In this document: positions 1 through 8,858 of the stretch, in pieces
Numbering within the stretch: the stretch's first letter is position 1
Layout: every line of letters starts with the position of its first letter
Source of the DNA: JBMNGG01 sp050949705
GTDB lineage: Bacteria; Bacillota; Thermosediminibacteria; Thermosediminibacterales; Tepidanaerobacteraceae
NCBI GenBank assembly: GCA_050949705.1
Contig: JBMNGG010000021.1
Span: forward strand, 62,001-126,000
Direction of reading: 5' to 3'
DNA: 64,000 bases
Position numbers and translations under genes: made by a program
The notes under the pieces: model-generated
Told to the model about the DNA's origin: nothing
The model's input: only the letters and a program-made list of their open reading frames with translations
Databases searched by the model: none

Positions 1-332
1 AAACCGTAATAATTCCTTTTGAAGAAATAAAGAAAGTACAAAAAAATGAAGTAATTATACTGAGAGGAAAAGTCATTCCATTAGTAAGACTAAACAAAGC
101 ATTGGATATACATAGCAATGATAGCCAATTTGATGAATTAACAATGGTGATTGTAAAGAAGGGTGAAAAAGATGTTGGCTTAGTAGTAGATAGTTTAATA
201 GGTCAGCAGGAAATTGTTATTAAGACATTAGGAAATTTGTTGAAGAACATCAAATTTATTGCCGGTGCTACTATACTCGGTGATGGTCAGGTTGCTTTAA
301 TTCTTGATGTAAACAATCTATTATTAATCTAG
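1..332 (+). CDS. cheA: Chemotaxis histidine kinase CheA, C-terminal end (5' truncated)
   Basis: An open frame enters from the left edge (first full codon at base 3) and stops at 330-332. The roughly 109 residues match the CheW-like regulatory domain that ends CheA: an early segment with LRGKVIPLVRL, a middle segment with VGLVVDSLIGQQEIVIK, and the terminal GATILGDGQVALILD signature typical of CheA rather than stand-alone CheW. In the family this domain docks CheW and couples the kinase to chemoreceptors at the membrane. The kinase, dimerisation and phosphotransfer domains lie outside the window. The next gene, cheW, follows after 12 bases, so this is the upstream part of the same operon. A free-standing second CheW is the alternative, but the GATILGDG ending argues for CheA. 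Confidence 0.9.
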   Translation, partial: TVIIPFEEIKKVQKNEVIILRGKVIPLVRLNKALDIHSNDSQFDELTMVIVKKGEKDVGLVVDSLIGQQEIVIKTLGNLLKNIKFIAGATILGDGQVALILDVNNLLLI

Positions 333-344
333 AGGAGGATAATT

Positions 345-803
345 ATGAGTGAAAGTATTCGTCAGTTTGTTGAATTTAAATTAGGTGATGAAAAATATGG
401 AATAGATATATTACAGGTAAAGACAATAGAGAGAATGATGCCAATAACCAGGGTTCCTAAAGCCCCTGACTTTGTTGAAGGTGTAATTAATTTGAGAGGT
501 GAAATAGTACCTGTTATAGATTTAAAAAAAAGATTTGATTTGCCTTCTAGCGATGAAACAACTGATAATACCAGAATAATAATTGTTTCAGTAGATGATT
601 TAACAGTAGGAATGATAGTTGATTCAGCTACAGAAGTAGTTCAACTATCTCAGAAGGATATTGAGCCAGCACCATCGATAACAAGCAGCATAGACTCAAA
701 TTACTTGGATGGAGTTGGTAAGTTCCAAGAGAGATTATTAATACTACTTAATGTTGCTAAGCTTCTAAAACCCCAAGAAATAAGCCAGTTGGCTCAAATG
801 TGA
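345..803 (+). CDS. cheW: Chemotaxis coupling protein CheW
   Basis: The 152-residue product is a single CheW domain with the usual length. It opens with QFVEFKLGDEKYGIDI, and contains the conserved VEGVINLRGEIVPVIDL core near residues 43-60 and a late VGKFQERLLILLNV segment. CheW is a cytoplasmic adaptor that bridges methyl-accepting receptors and CheA. The ATG is preceded by AGAGGAGG at a good distance. The gene sits between cheA and cheC, as in Gram-positive che operons. No unusual feature is visible. Confidence 0.95.
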   Translation: MSESIRQFVEFKLGDEKYGIDILQVKTIERMMPITRVPKAPDFVEGVINLRGEIVPVIDLKKRFDLPSSDETTDNTRIIIVSVDDLTVGMIVDSATEVVQLSQKDIEPAPSITSSIDSNYLDGVGKFQERLLILLNVAKLLKPQEISQLAQM

Positions 804-812
804 AGGTGAAAA

Positions 813-1454
813 ATGTTGTACTCTGATTTTGAGATTGATGCATTAAGGGAGATAGGAAATATCGGTGCAGGCAATGCAGCAACAGCTTTATCTATGCTTC
901 TTTCCAAAAAAATAATAATTAAGGTTCCGCAAATAAGGATTATTCCCTTTGATGAAGTTTCCATGTCAGTTGGCGGGCCCGAGAAGCCTGTATTTGGTAT
1001 TTTCATGCGTATAAATGGAAATATTGACGGTAATATTTTAATAATTATATCAAAACAGGATGCTTATAATTTAGTAGAGAGATTGTTAAATGTAAAGATA
1101 GATACAAGCAAGGCTCTTTCTAATATGGCAGAATCTGCATTAATTGAATTGGGTAATATTGTTGGAAGTTCATACATCACTGCGCTATCTGAGCTAACTA
1201 AACTTTCAATAAAGATTTCAGTTCCTAGTTTAGCCTTTGATATGGCCGGAGCGATAATAAGTTTTCCTCTTAGCTTATATGGTTATTTAGGTGATACTGC
1301 TTTTTTAATCGATACTGAGTTTATAGAGGGCTTAGATGGCATAACACTGCATTATTTATTAGTACCTGATGATGAGTCTTTAAAAATACTGCTCGATGCT
1401 ATAGGAGTGAATTCTATTGAACGTAACAGTCCGAGTAGGGATGGCGGAATATAA
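813..1454 (+). CDS. cheC: CheY-P phosphatase CheC
   Basis: The 213-residue protein carries the two CheC/CheX/FliY phosphatase motifs, each with the E-x2-N core: the first in LREIGNIGAGNAA near residue 12, the second in ALIELGNIVGSSY near residue 110. CheC dephosphorylates CheY-P and binds CheD, giving feedback control of receptor deamidation. The ATG lies behind GAAGGTG. The 3' end overlaps cheD by 38 bases, so translation of the two partners is probably coupled. Length and both active sites are normal. Confidence 0.95.
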   Translation: MLYSDFEIDALREIGNIGAGNAATALSMLLSKKIIIKVPQIRIIPFDEVSMSVGGPEKPVFGIFMRINGNIDGNILIIISKQDAYNLVERLLNVKIDTSKALSNMAESALIELGNIVGSSYITALSELTKLSIKISVPSLAFDMAGAIISFPLSLYGYLGDTAFLIDTEFIEGLDGITLHYLLVPDDESLKILLDAIGVNSIERNSPSRDGGI

Positions 1455-1905
1455 AGTGGCAAAGTCCCCTGCTATATTAACAACTTTGGGATTAGGTTCA
1501 TGCTTAGGGGTTGTTTTGTATGATAGAATTAGGAAAATTGGTGGTTTAGCTCATGTAATGCTTCCTGATAGCAATCTAAGCAGCAAAAAAGATTACAATC
1601 CAGGTAAGTTTGCAGATACTGCTATTGATGCATTGATTATAGATATGGCCAAATATGGGTCAGAAAAAAAAGATTTAGTTAGTAAAATAGCAGGTGGAGC
1701 ACAGATGTTCCAAATAAAAACCGAGAGCAATATTTTGCAAATCGGAAAAAGAAATGTACAAGCAGTTAAAAATAAGCTAGCCCAGCTGAATATAAAAATA
1801 ATAGCGGAAGATGTTGAGGGTAATTATGGTAGAACTATAGAATTGTGCTGTGAAACTGGAAAACTTACCATCAAGACAATTGGATTTGGTACTAGGATTA
1901 TATAA
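1417..1905 (+). CDS. cheD: Chemoreceptor glutamine deamidase CheD
   Basis: The TTG start at 1417 lies inside the end of cheC and follows an AGGAGTG site. The 162-residue product shows the CheD catalytic elements: a TTLGLGSCLGVVL segment holding the nucleophilic Cys and the preceding Thr, and GGLAHVMLP holding the catalytic His. CheD deamidates specific receptor glutamines, and its activity is modulated by CheC, encoded immediately upstream with overlap. A QIGKRNV segment near residue 110 is also family-typical. The frame is intact and full length. Confidence 0.94.
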   Translation: MNVTVRVGMAEYKVAKSPAILTTLGLGSCLGVVLYDRIRKIGGLAHVMLPDSNLSSKKDYNPGKFADTAIDALIIDMAKYGSEKKDLVSKIAGGAQMFQIKTESNILQIGKRNVQAVKNKLAQLNIKIIAEDVEGNYGRTIELCCETGKLTIKTIGFGTRII

Positions 1906-1919
1906 TATGAGGTGGCAAG

Positions 1920-2660
1920 ATGTCATCTATTAATACCGAAAAACTGTGGGAAAGTTATTATAATAACAAGGATAGTCAAACAAAAGGGAAGCTTGTTGAG
2001 AAATACCTCCCATTGATTAAACACATAGCAAGTCGAATAAATATTAATCTACCACCTTACATAGAGTATGAAGATCTGATAAGTTATGGTATATTTGGAT
2101 TAATGCAGGCTATTGATAGATATGATATAACAAAAGGGGTAAAATTTGAAACATACGCCTATACACGAATCAGAGGCTCAATTATTGATGAATTGCGAAA
2201 GCTAGATTGGATTCCGCAGAACACACGGAAAAAAGCAAAAATGATTCAAGACGCATTTTCTGAATTGGAGCAAAGTCTTAGTCGCTCAGTTAATGACAAA
2301 GACATATGTGATTATCTAGATATTGATATAAAACAGCTTCATGAGATATATAAAGAAGTAAGTGCAATTTGGGGTCCTCTTTCTTTTGATGATTTAATAG
2401 GATTTGAAGATGATAGACAGGTTTCTATACAACCAGATGCTTATGCTGAAATAGAAGAGCTTAAAGAACTGTTGGGAAACGCTATAAATCAACTTCCCCC
2501 TCAAGAGAAACTTGTAATAACGCTTTATTATTATGAAGGCTTAAATTTTAAAGAAACAGCCCAAGTACTTGATTTATCGCAAGGGAGAATATCTCAGCTT
2601 CATACAAAAGCAATTTTACGATTAAAAGGATATTTAAGTAAAAAACGAGCTATTACGTGA
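1920..2660 (+). CDS. sigD: RNA polymerase sigma factor for flagellar operon (sigma-D/FliA)
   Basis: The 246-residue product is a sigma-70 family factor of the FliA/SigD/WhiG group. Region 2 contains YEDLISYGIFGLMQAIDRYD and the following FETYAYTRIRGSIIDELRKLDW. Region 3 follows, and region 4 ends with a helix-turn-helix containing QGRISQLHTKA. In the family it directs RNA polymerase to late flagellar and chemotaxis promoters. The ATG follows a GAGGTGG site, 14 bases after cheD. Position after cheC-cheD is the same as B. subtilis sigD. Confidence 0.94.
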   Translation: MSSINTEKLWESYYNNKDSQTKGKLVEKYLPLIKHIASRININLPPYIEYEDLISYGIFGLMQAIDRYDITKGVKFETYAYTRIRGSIIDELRKLDWIPQNTRKKAKMIQDAFSELEQSLSRSVNDKDICDYLDIDIKQLHEIYKEVSAIWGPLSFDDLIGFEDDRQVSIQPDAYAEIEELKELLGNAINQLPPQEKLVITLYYYEGLNFKETAQVLDLSQGRISQLHTKAILRLKGYLSKKRAIT

Positions 2661-2677
2661 CAAGGGAGGTTGGAGAA

Positions 2678-4174
2678 GTGGAAGCAAATAGCAACAAGAC
2701 AAGAAGAATTATGAAATGGGCAATTGAAAAGACTCAAGAAGAAGTTGAGAATGAAGAAATAATGATAAATAACCATACATGTAAAGATAATAAAGAGGAT
2801 GCTCAAGTTGTTATAGAAATATCAGAGAATGAGATGAGTGCAACTATTTTCATTATTCCTCCAAATGGAGGTAGAATACCTACATATGAAGAGATACTAG
2901 AAAAGCTTAAGGCTAGAAAAATTGTTTATGGGATTGATTATGACAAGATAAAAACTGTTCTTTCAAAGGGTTTATTTAATTCAACAATTCAAATAGCTTC
3001 GGGAAAACCTGTTAAAAATGGAGAAAACGGTTATGTAAATTATTTTTTTAAAACAATTTTGGACCTTAGACCAAAAGAACTAAAAAACGGTTCAGTTGAT
3101 TTTTATAACTTAGACCTTGTAAATAATGTGAAAGAAGGAGAACTACTTGCGGAAATAGTCCCACCAACTAAAGGTTTTCATGGAAAAACAGTTACAGGCA
3201 AAAATATACCTGCAAAGGATGGCAAAGAGGCAAGAATACGCGCAGGGAAGAATATTGCTACATCGGAAGATGGTCATAAATATTTTTCTAAAATTGACGG
3301 TCAACCAATTTTGCATGATAGCAAACTTAGTGTCTTGCCAATTTTGGAAATTAAAGGTGATGTAGGACCTGCAACCGGTAACATAAATTTCTTGGGTAGT
3401 GTAATTGTCAGAGGTAATGTAAAGAGTGGTTTTGCAATTAAAGCTGATGGTGATATTGAAATAAATGGAATCGTTGAAGCGGCAGAAATAGTGTCTGGTG
3501 GAAGTATAAAGATAAATAGAGGAGTGCAAGGGCAGGGAAAGGGTATACTCAAAGCAAAGAATGACTTTTCAGCAAAATATATAGAAAACGCTACTGTGGA
3601 GGCAGAGCAAAATATTAATATTTTTGAATCTGCTATGCATAGCTTTCTTTTCGCTGGAAGGAAAATTAAATTGCAGGGCAAAAAGGGTTTAATTGTTGGC
3701 GGAATGGCCAAAGCTGGTGAAGGTTTAAGTGCTAAAACTATTGGTTCACCGATGTCTACTTATACTGAGATTGAAGTTGGCATAAACCCAAATTTAAAGA
3801 AAGAATATCAGGAATTGAATATTAAACTTCAACAAATAGATAACGATTTAAAAAAAATACATCAAGCAATTCAAGTTTTATCGAGATTAAAAGACAGGGG
3901 TTCACTTACTGATGACAAAAAAGACTTATATGTAAAACTCTTAAAAACTAAAGAGACACTTCTGCAACAACAAACAAATCTAAATAGTAAAAAAGAAAAA
4001 TATGATTTAATGTTTTCTTTTTCCACTCGATCAAAAGTATCAGCGTTCAATGTTGTATATTCTGGAGTTAACATAATTATAGGAAATGCCAGCTTGAAAT
4101 TAAGAGATCAAATCAAACATGCAACCTTCTATTATTATGAAGGCCAAATAAGGTTTGGCCCTTATGAAAGCTAG
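2678..4174 (+). CDS. FapA / DUF342 family protein
   Basis: I place the start at GTG 2678 because AGGGAGG at 2663-2669 is correctly spaced for it; the frame stays open further upstream into the end of sigD. The roughly 498-residue product has a charged N-terminal part, the FapA N-terminal region (VDFYNLDLVNNVKEGELLAEI, then GFHGKTVTGKNIPAKDGK), a glycine-rich repetitive stretch of beta-helix character (GNINFLGSVIVRGNV, GDIEINGIVEAAEI), and a C-terminal coiled coil rich in Lys and Gln. Family members (FapA, DUF342) are polymer-length-control or flagellar-assembly-linked proteins of uncertain mechanism. Location directly after sigD supports a motility-related role, but that is inference. Confidence 0.85.
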   Translation: MEANSNKTRRIMKWAIEKTQEEVENEEIMINNHTCKDNKEDAQVVIEISENEMSATIFIIPPNGGRIPTYEEILEKLKARKIVYGIDYDKIKTVLSKGLFNSTIQIASGKPVKNGENGYVNYFFKTILDLRPKELKNGSVDFYNLDLVNNVKEGELLAEIVPPTKGFHGKTVTGKNIPAKDGKEARIRAGKNIATSEDGHKYFSKIDGQPILHDSKLSVLPILEIKGDVGPATGNINFLGSVIVRGNVKSGFAIKADGDIEINGIVEAAEIVSGGSIKINRGVQGQGKGILKAKNDFSAKYIENATVEAEQNINIFESAMHSFLFAGRKIKLQGKKGLIVGGMAKAGEGLSAKTIGSPMSTYTEIEVGINPNLKKEYQELNIKLQQIDNDLKKIHQAIQVLSRLKDRGSLTDDKKDLYVKLLKTKETLLQQQTNLNSKKEKYDLMFSFSTRSKVSAFNVVYSGVNIIIGNASLKLRDQIKHATFYYYEGQIRFGPYES

Positions 4175-4182
4175 GTGTTTTT

Positions 4183-4494
4183 ATGACTATAAGGCCTATT
4201 GATCTTAAGATCACAATGCCGAAAACAATCGAAATATCTAAAACACAGCAATATCTTAAAGACAGTAGTGATATAAATAAAGATTTGATGACAGCTCAAT
4301 TCCAAGAACAGTTGCAAACATCAAAACAAAAAATTAATAAACGTGATGAAACACAAAATGTTCTTATAGAACAAGAAAGTAGTAAATCACAAAAAGATAG
4401 ATATAAAGGGAACAAACAAAATAAAAAGCAGAACAAAGAGCAAAAACAATATTCTTCAAAAAAACGCGGAAATCACATAGATCTCAAGATATAA
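4183..4494 (+). CDS. Small basic Lys/Gln-rich protein of unknown function
   Basis: This 103-residue frame begins with ATG eight bases after the FapA-like gene. The first 30 residues (RPIDLKITMPKTIEISKTQQ) look ordered and resemble short proteins I associate with the end of clostridial motility operons. The remainder is low-complexity and highly charged, rich in Lys, Gln, Asn and Ser, and is probably disordered. No catalytic motif, signal peptide or membrane segment is visible. The ribosome-binding site is weak (CTAGGTG), suggesting coupling to the upstream gene. I do not assign a function. Confidence 0.6.
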   Translation: MTIRPIDLKITMPKTIEISKTQQYLKDSSDINKDLMTAQFQEQLQTSKQKINKRDETQNVLIEQESSKSQKDRYKGNKQNKKQNKEQKQYSSKKRGNHIDLKI

Positions 4495-5025
4495 AGTTTT
4501 TAACGTAAAACTATAAACATATTTTTATACTATATAATAAATACTGAAATCTCCATTTACTCATAATTCCGATAAAAATAGTAGGATATAAAGGTTAGAA
4601 TGAAGTTACCTACTGTACAAGATATGGGTTAAAAGGCATGTTCTACCAGTAACCAATGAACTGCTTAATGGGGAAAAGATAAAAGGGTGGGTGTTTTTTA
4701 AATATTTGAAATCAAATATTCGTTAGTTCAATAGAATCAGATCTTTTAAATGTTGCGAGATGTAATTGCAGAGATTATATCTTTGGGTTAAAATTTAGCT
4801 GAGCTAAGAAGATAGATTATAGCAATAAATGAATTTATTAATATTAAGATGTAATCGTATACGAAACAATATATATTATACTGAATATGATGATTGTATA
4901 ACACATCTAGTATGGGAAAAAATAAGAGACAATAAATACAGTTGATTCAATTACATCACAATATATGTGCATATATAGATTAAATGGATTTAGGAATATA
5001 TTAAAAAATTGAAAGGAGATGCAAT
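4495..5025 (+). other. Non-coding interval with two short palindromes
   Basis: No supportable gene lies on either strand here. Two symmetric sites are visible: AATATTTGA-AA-TCAAATATT at 4701-4720 and TCGTATACGA at 4855-4864. The interval marks the break between the motility operon and iscS, and it must hold the iscS promoter. No convincing terminator follows the 103-residue gene. The region is AT-rich and shows no recognisable gene remnant. Confidence 0.55.
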
Positions 5026-6215
5026 TTGAGGAGAATATATATGGATTATGCTGGTACTACACCAATGAGGGAAGAAGTACTTGATGCAATGATGCCATAT
5101 TTTACTATGAAGTTTGGAATGCTTCAACCATATGCTATTATGGTAGAGAAGCGAAGACAGCCTTATATGATAGTAGAGAAAAAATTGCTCACTTAATAGG
5201 TTCAGACCCAAAAGAAGTATTTTTTACCTCAGGTGGAACAGAGGCTGACAATTGGGCTTTAAGAGGAATAGCTAATGCAAATAGGAATAGAGGAAATCAC
5301 ATCGTTACTACTTCTATAGAACATCATGCAATTTTACACACTTGTCAGTATTTAGAAAAGAAAGGTTTTAAAATAACTTTTTTACCGGTAGATGAAAATG
5401 GATTAATTAATGTAGAAGATATTATAAATGCTATAACAGATGAAACAATTTTAGTTTCTATTATGCATGCTAATAACGAGATAGGTACAATTCAACCAAT
5501 TGAAATAATATCAAAAGTAATAAAAGATAAAAATCCAAATATTTATTTTCATACTGATGCAGTTCAAACGGTGGGAAAAATACCAGTAAAAGTGAAGGAC
5601 TTAGGCGTAGACCTATTAAGCATTTCTTCACATAAAATATATGGTCCCAAAGGGATAGGAGCATTATATATCAAAAAAGGTGTAAAAATTTCACCGTTAA
5701 TGATAGGTGGTTCACAAGAGAACAACCGGAGAGCTGGAACAGAGAATGTACCCGCAATAGTAGGATTTGGAAAAGCTGCAGAGCTGGCTGAAATGGAAAT
5801 GGAAGATCAATATGAAAGACTTATATATCTTAGAGACAAATTGATAAGTGGTATTTTACGAAGAATTCCTTTTACGCATTTGAATGGTCATCCTTCTAAT
5901 AGACTACCACATAATATCAATATTTCTTTTGAGTTTGTAGAAGGAGAATCTTTACTTTTAAATCTTGACATGAAAGGCATTTGTGCTTCTAGTGGATCGG
6001 CATGTAGCTCTGGTTCATTAGAACCTTCACATGTACTTTTAGCAATTGGCTTGCCGAAGGAAGTTGCCCGTGGTTCACTACGATTGACTCTAGGTAGATA
6101 TAATAATGAAGAGGAAATTGATTATTTTCTCGAAATATTACCTAATATAGTGAATAAATTAAGGGGAATGACTTCTCTTTTTGAAGTAAAAAATAATTCA
6201 CCACAAAATATATAA
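5026..6215 (+). pseudogene. iscS: Cysteine desulfurase (NifS/IscS family), frameshifted as sequenced
   Basis: The start is TTG 5026, seven bases after AAAGGAGATG. Translation gives RRIYMDYAGTTPMREEVLDA, typical for the family, until GGAATGC at 5116-5122, where one base (probably an A) is missing. From 5118 the other frame continues perfectly (NAS, then YYYGREAKTALYDSREKIAHL) to 6215. Visible catalytic features are EHHAI for the PLP-stacking His, SISSHKIYGPKG with the PLP Lys, and SSGSACSSGS with the sulfur-accepting Cys. The reassembled length, about 397 residues, is normal. The enzyme takes sulfur from cysteine and would feed MnmA, encoded 25 bases downstream. A sequence error is more likely than true loss. 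Confidence 0.85.
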
Positions 6216-6240
6216 AATATGAAGCTAGTATGAATAGGTA

Positions 6241-7338
6241 GTGATAAAATTGTTGAAAAAAAACAAAGTAGTTGTAGCAATGAGCGGAGGCGTAGATAGC
6301 TCTGTATGTGCTTTGTTATTAAAACAAAAAGGATATGACGTAGTCGGCATAACTACCCAGATATGGCAAGATATATCATACGAAAAACAATTAAAAGAAG
6401 GCGGTTGCTGTTCTATTGAGGCAGTACATGATGCTCGGAGAGTAGCTGATAAGATAGGCATACCATACTATGTAATTAACCTGAAACAGGATTTTGATGA
6501 TAGAGTAATAAAATATTTTGTTAATGAGTATATTTTAGGCCGAACTCCGAATCCTTGCATTGTATGCAATAGAGACTTTAGGTTTAAAGAACTTTTAAAA
6601 AAAACAATGGAAATAGATGCTGATTTTTTAGCTACAGGCCACTATGCGAAAGTTGAATACGATACAAATAATGAGAGATATATTATAAAAAAATCTATAG
6701 ATACTCATAAGGATCAATCATATTTCTTATATGGCCTTACTCAATCTCAATTGAAACACATTCTTTTTCCTTTGGGCTATTACACAAAGGCAGAAATAAG
6801 AGAAATAGCTGATAGAGAAGGATTACTTGTTGCAGATAAACCAGATAGCCAAGATATATGCTTTATAGACACTAATTATCATGACTTTATAAACGAAAGA
6901 GTACCTAATAAATTTAGACCTGGACTATTTGTTGATATAAATGGAAATGTATTAGGGAAGCATAAAGGAATACCTTTCTATACTATTGGTCAAAGAAAAG
7001 GTCTTGGGATTTCTGCCGGAAAACCCCTTTATGTCGTAAATATAGATTTTGACAAGAATACTATAGTTTTAGGAGAAGAGCAGTATCTTTATGTTAAAGA
7101 GTTCATAGTTTTCAAAATGAACTGGGTAGCTATAAGTGATCTAACACAAACAATGAAAGTTAATGCAAAAATAAGATATAATTTCAGTGAAAAGCCAGCT
7201 AAGATAATTCCTTCTAATGACGATACTGTTAAAGTTGTTTTTGATGAGCCACAGAAGGCTGTGACACCCGGACAGGCAGTAGTTTTTTATAATGATGATA
7301 TAGTAATTGGTGGTGGAATAATAAAACAAAAGCTATAA
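6241..7338 (+). CDS. mnmA: tRNA-specific 2-thiouridylase MnmA
   Basis: The 365-residue enzyme has the PP-loop SGGVDSS near residue 17, the catalytic Cys in NPCIVCN, a GHYAKVEY segment, KDQSYFLYGLTQ, and the second catalytic Cys in SQDICFID. The C-terminal half carries the usual beta-barrel (FYTIGQRKGLGI, then the TPGQAVVFY ending). MnmA adds sulfur to the wobble uridine of Lys, Glu and Gln tRNAs, using persulfide from a cysteine desulfurase such as the adjacent iscS product. GTG 6241 is the longest start; TTG 6250 or 6253, better spaced from AGGTAGTG, may be the true one. A terminator follows. Confidence 0.94.
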   Translation: MIKLLKKNKVVVAMSGGVDSSVCALLLKQKGYDVVGITTQIWQDISYEKQLKEGGCCSIEAVHDARRVADKIGIPYYVINLKQDFDDRVIKYFVNEYILGRTPNPCIVCNRDFRFKELLKKTMEIDADFLATGHYAKVEYDTNNERYIIKKSIDTHKDQSYFLYGLTQSQLKHILFPLGYYTKAEIREIADREGLLVADKPDSQDICFIDTNYHDFINERVPNKFRPGLFVDINGNVLGKHKGIPFYTIGQRKGLGISAGKPLYVVNIDFDKNTIVLGEEQYLYVKEFIVFKMNWVAISDLTQTMKVNAKIRYNFSEKPAKIIPSNDDTVKVVFDEPQKAVTPGQAVVFYNDDIVIGGGIIKQKL

Positions 7339-7346
7339 TCTTGAAT

Positions 7347-7377
7347 AAAATACGCTATATGCGTATTTTTTTATATT
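7347..7377 (+). terminator. Intrinsic terminator of iscS-mnmA
   Basis: AAAATACGC (7347-7355) and GCGTATTTT (7361-7369) form a 9-bp stem around the loop TATAT, and the right arm runs into a T-rich tract. It lies nine bases after the mnmA stop codon. Confidence 0.85.
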
Positions 7378-7452
7378 TTTTGGGAAAACTTTAAAGAGAT
7401 GTAATTTCGAGCATTCTATTTTAAACTCACATCTTCTTTTGAGGTGAAAAAA

Positions 7453-7647
7453 TTGATTACATGTCCTTTGTGTAGTAAGAAATCAGTTGGTAGAGTAGGA
7501 AGCAATCAGTACTATTGTTGGGATTGTTTTGTTGAATTTTTAATTATGAAAGATAAAACATTAATATATGAAGTATGTGATGATGGTAGTTTATCGCCAT
7601 ATCGCCAAGATAATAGCCCGTTAACAATAGGTAATTATAAGAGGTGA
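7453..7647 (+). CDS. Small zinc-ribbon protein
   Basis: The TTG at 7453 is seven bases after GAGGTG; a GTG at 7444 in the same frame overlaps that site and is less likely. The roughly 64-residue product has CPLC followed by CWDC about 14 residues later, forming a four-cysteine zinc ribbon at the N-terminus. An acidic segment and a polar tail with SLSPYRQDNSPLT follow. There is no membrane segment. It is immediately upstream of the AI-2E-family gene and probably co-transcribed. I know no defined function; DNA, RNA or protein binding are all possible. Confidence 0.65.
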   Translation: MITCPLCSKKSVGRVGSNQYYCWDCFVEFLIMKDKTLIYEVCDDGSLSPYRQDNSPLTIGNYKR

Positions 7648-7651
7648 CAGC

Positions 7652-8696
7652 ATTATAAAGATATTTTCAAACCGGATGTTTGTATACCGGCTTTTTTTAT
7701 TTACTTTTGTATTATTGACCTTAATTTTCCTTATTTTCTATAGAGAAAAAATAAGTGCAGTGGTCTTACCTTTTGCAATTGGGATATTTATTGCATATAT
7801 ATTAAACCCCATAATTGAATATCTATTGACCAAGGGTATAAAGAGATCTGCTGCTGTTGCGATAATATATTTTATATTAATTGGCACTCTAATCATTGCT
7901 TTAATATACATAATACCAGTTTTTATTTTTGAATTAAACAATCTCATAGATACAGTACCACTTTATACTAAGGAAGCTCAAAAGATAATTACTTATTTTA
8001 GAACACAATATTTGTCATCGTTACCACTTAGTCTTCAGGAAGTCGTTGACAGAAATATAGACCGATTGGAAAAAACTGTTACTGGATTACCTGCAAAAAG
8101 TTGCTGATTCAATAATTACTACTTTTTCAAGTATGTTTAGTATAATACTAGGACCGATTTTAGGATTTTATTTATTAAAAGATTTAGATAAAATAAAAGA
8201 TAGTATGATTAAATACCTGCCAAAATCATATCGGAACAACATTATTAGGTGGTTTGGTAAAATTGTTAATACCTTAGGTAAATATATAAGAAGTCAATTG
8301 ATAGTAAGTTTAATTGTTGCTTTTTTTACAACTATAGCTATGGTAATCTTGGACATTGATTTTGCTTTTATTATTGGAGTTTTATCAGGTGTAACTAATA
8401 TAATTCCGTATTTTGGCCCTTTTTTTGGGGTAATGCCTGCTGTGATAATTGCGATACTCCGGTATCCCTATAAAATACCATGGTTAATCATTTCTATGCT
8501 AATAATACACCAATTGGAAAGCGGAATAATATCACCACATATAGTTGGAGAACATGTGGGATTACATCCAATAACAGTCATATTTTCACTTTTAATAGGG
8601 GGAAATTTTTTTGGATTATTTGGTCTTGTTTTAGCAGTTCCTGTAGCTGCCTTGTTGAAACTTATCTTACATAACAAAGAAAATAGTGAAAAATAA
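7652..8696 (+). pseudogene. AI-2E family transporter-like membrane protein, frameshifted as sequenced
   Basis: Two consecutive open segments encode one polytopic protein of the AI-2E/YtvI/PerM superfamily. The first (to about 8090) has hydrophobic helices and LNPIIEYLLTKGIKRSAAV. The second (from about 8091 to 8696) has ILGPILGFYLLKD, the ITNIIPYFGPFFG-like core (GVTNIIPYFGPFFG) and LHPITVIFSLLIGGNFFG, all family signatures. One extra base in the CC doublet at 8090-8091 breaks the frame. ATG 7676 has no ribosome-binding site, whereas GAGGTGA at 7641-7647 points to an ATT codon at 7652 in frame. Family members export small molecules or are of unknown substrate; no substrate can be inferred here. 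Confidence 0.75.
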
Positions 8697-8723
8697 ATTA
8701 TTAAATTTTAAAATTGCAAGTTC

Positions 8724-8752
8724 TTGCACTCATATAAAATTTATGGTATACT
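8724..8752 (+). promoter_or_regulatory. Sigma-A promoter of rpsB-tsf
   Basis: TTGCAC at 8724-8729 and TATACT at 8747-8752 are separated by exactly 17 bases. A leader of about 100 bases follows before rpsB; it contains the direct repeat ACACACG twice, near 8754 and 8770, but no structure I can name. Confidence 0.8.
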
Positions 8753-8858
8753 AACACACGGTAAATTTACACACGTTAATGGATTTTAAAGGTGGTGCCT
8801 TAGGGTTTCTTTAAAAAATGAAATTAGCGGAGGTTACAAAAAACCAGGAGGTGAAAAA

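Noticed and set aside
3143..3711. Two minus-strand open frames opposite the FapA-like gene
   Set aside because: They lie antisense to a gene with clear homology, have no start signals, and are Cys/Phe/Tyr-rich in a way expected from complement of AT-rich repeats.
4855..4864. TCGTATACGA as a recombination or attachment site
   Set aside because: It is only ten bases, occurs without any integrase or repeat partner in the window, and such palindromes arise by chance in AT-rich DNA.
7444..7647. Zinc-ribbon gene as a rubredoxin
   Set aside because: The spacing and sequence (CPLC and CWDC without the aromatic core and the CPxCG pattern) do not fit rubredoxin.
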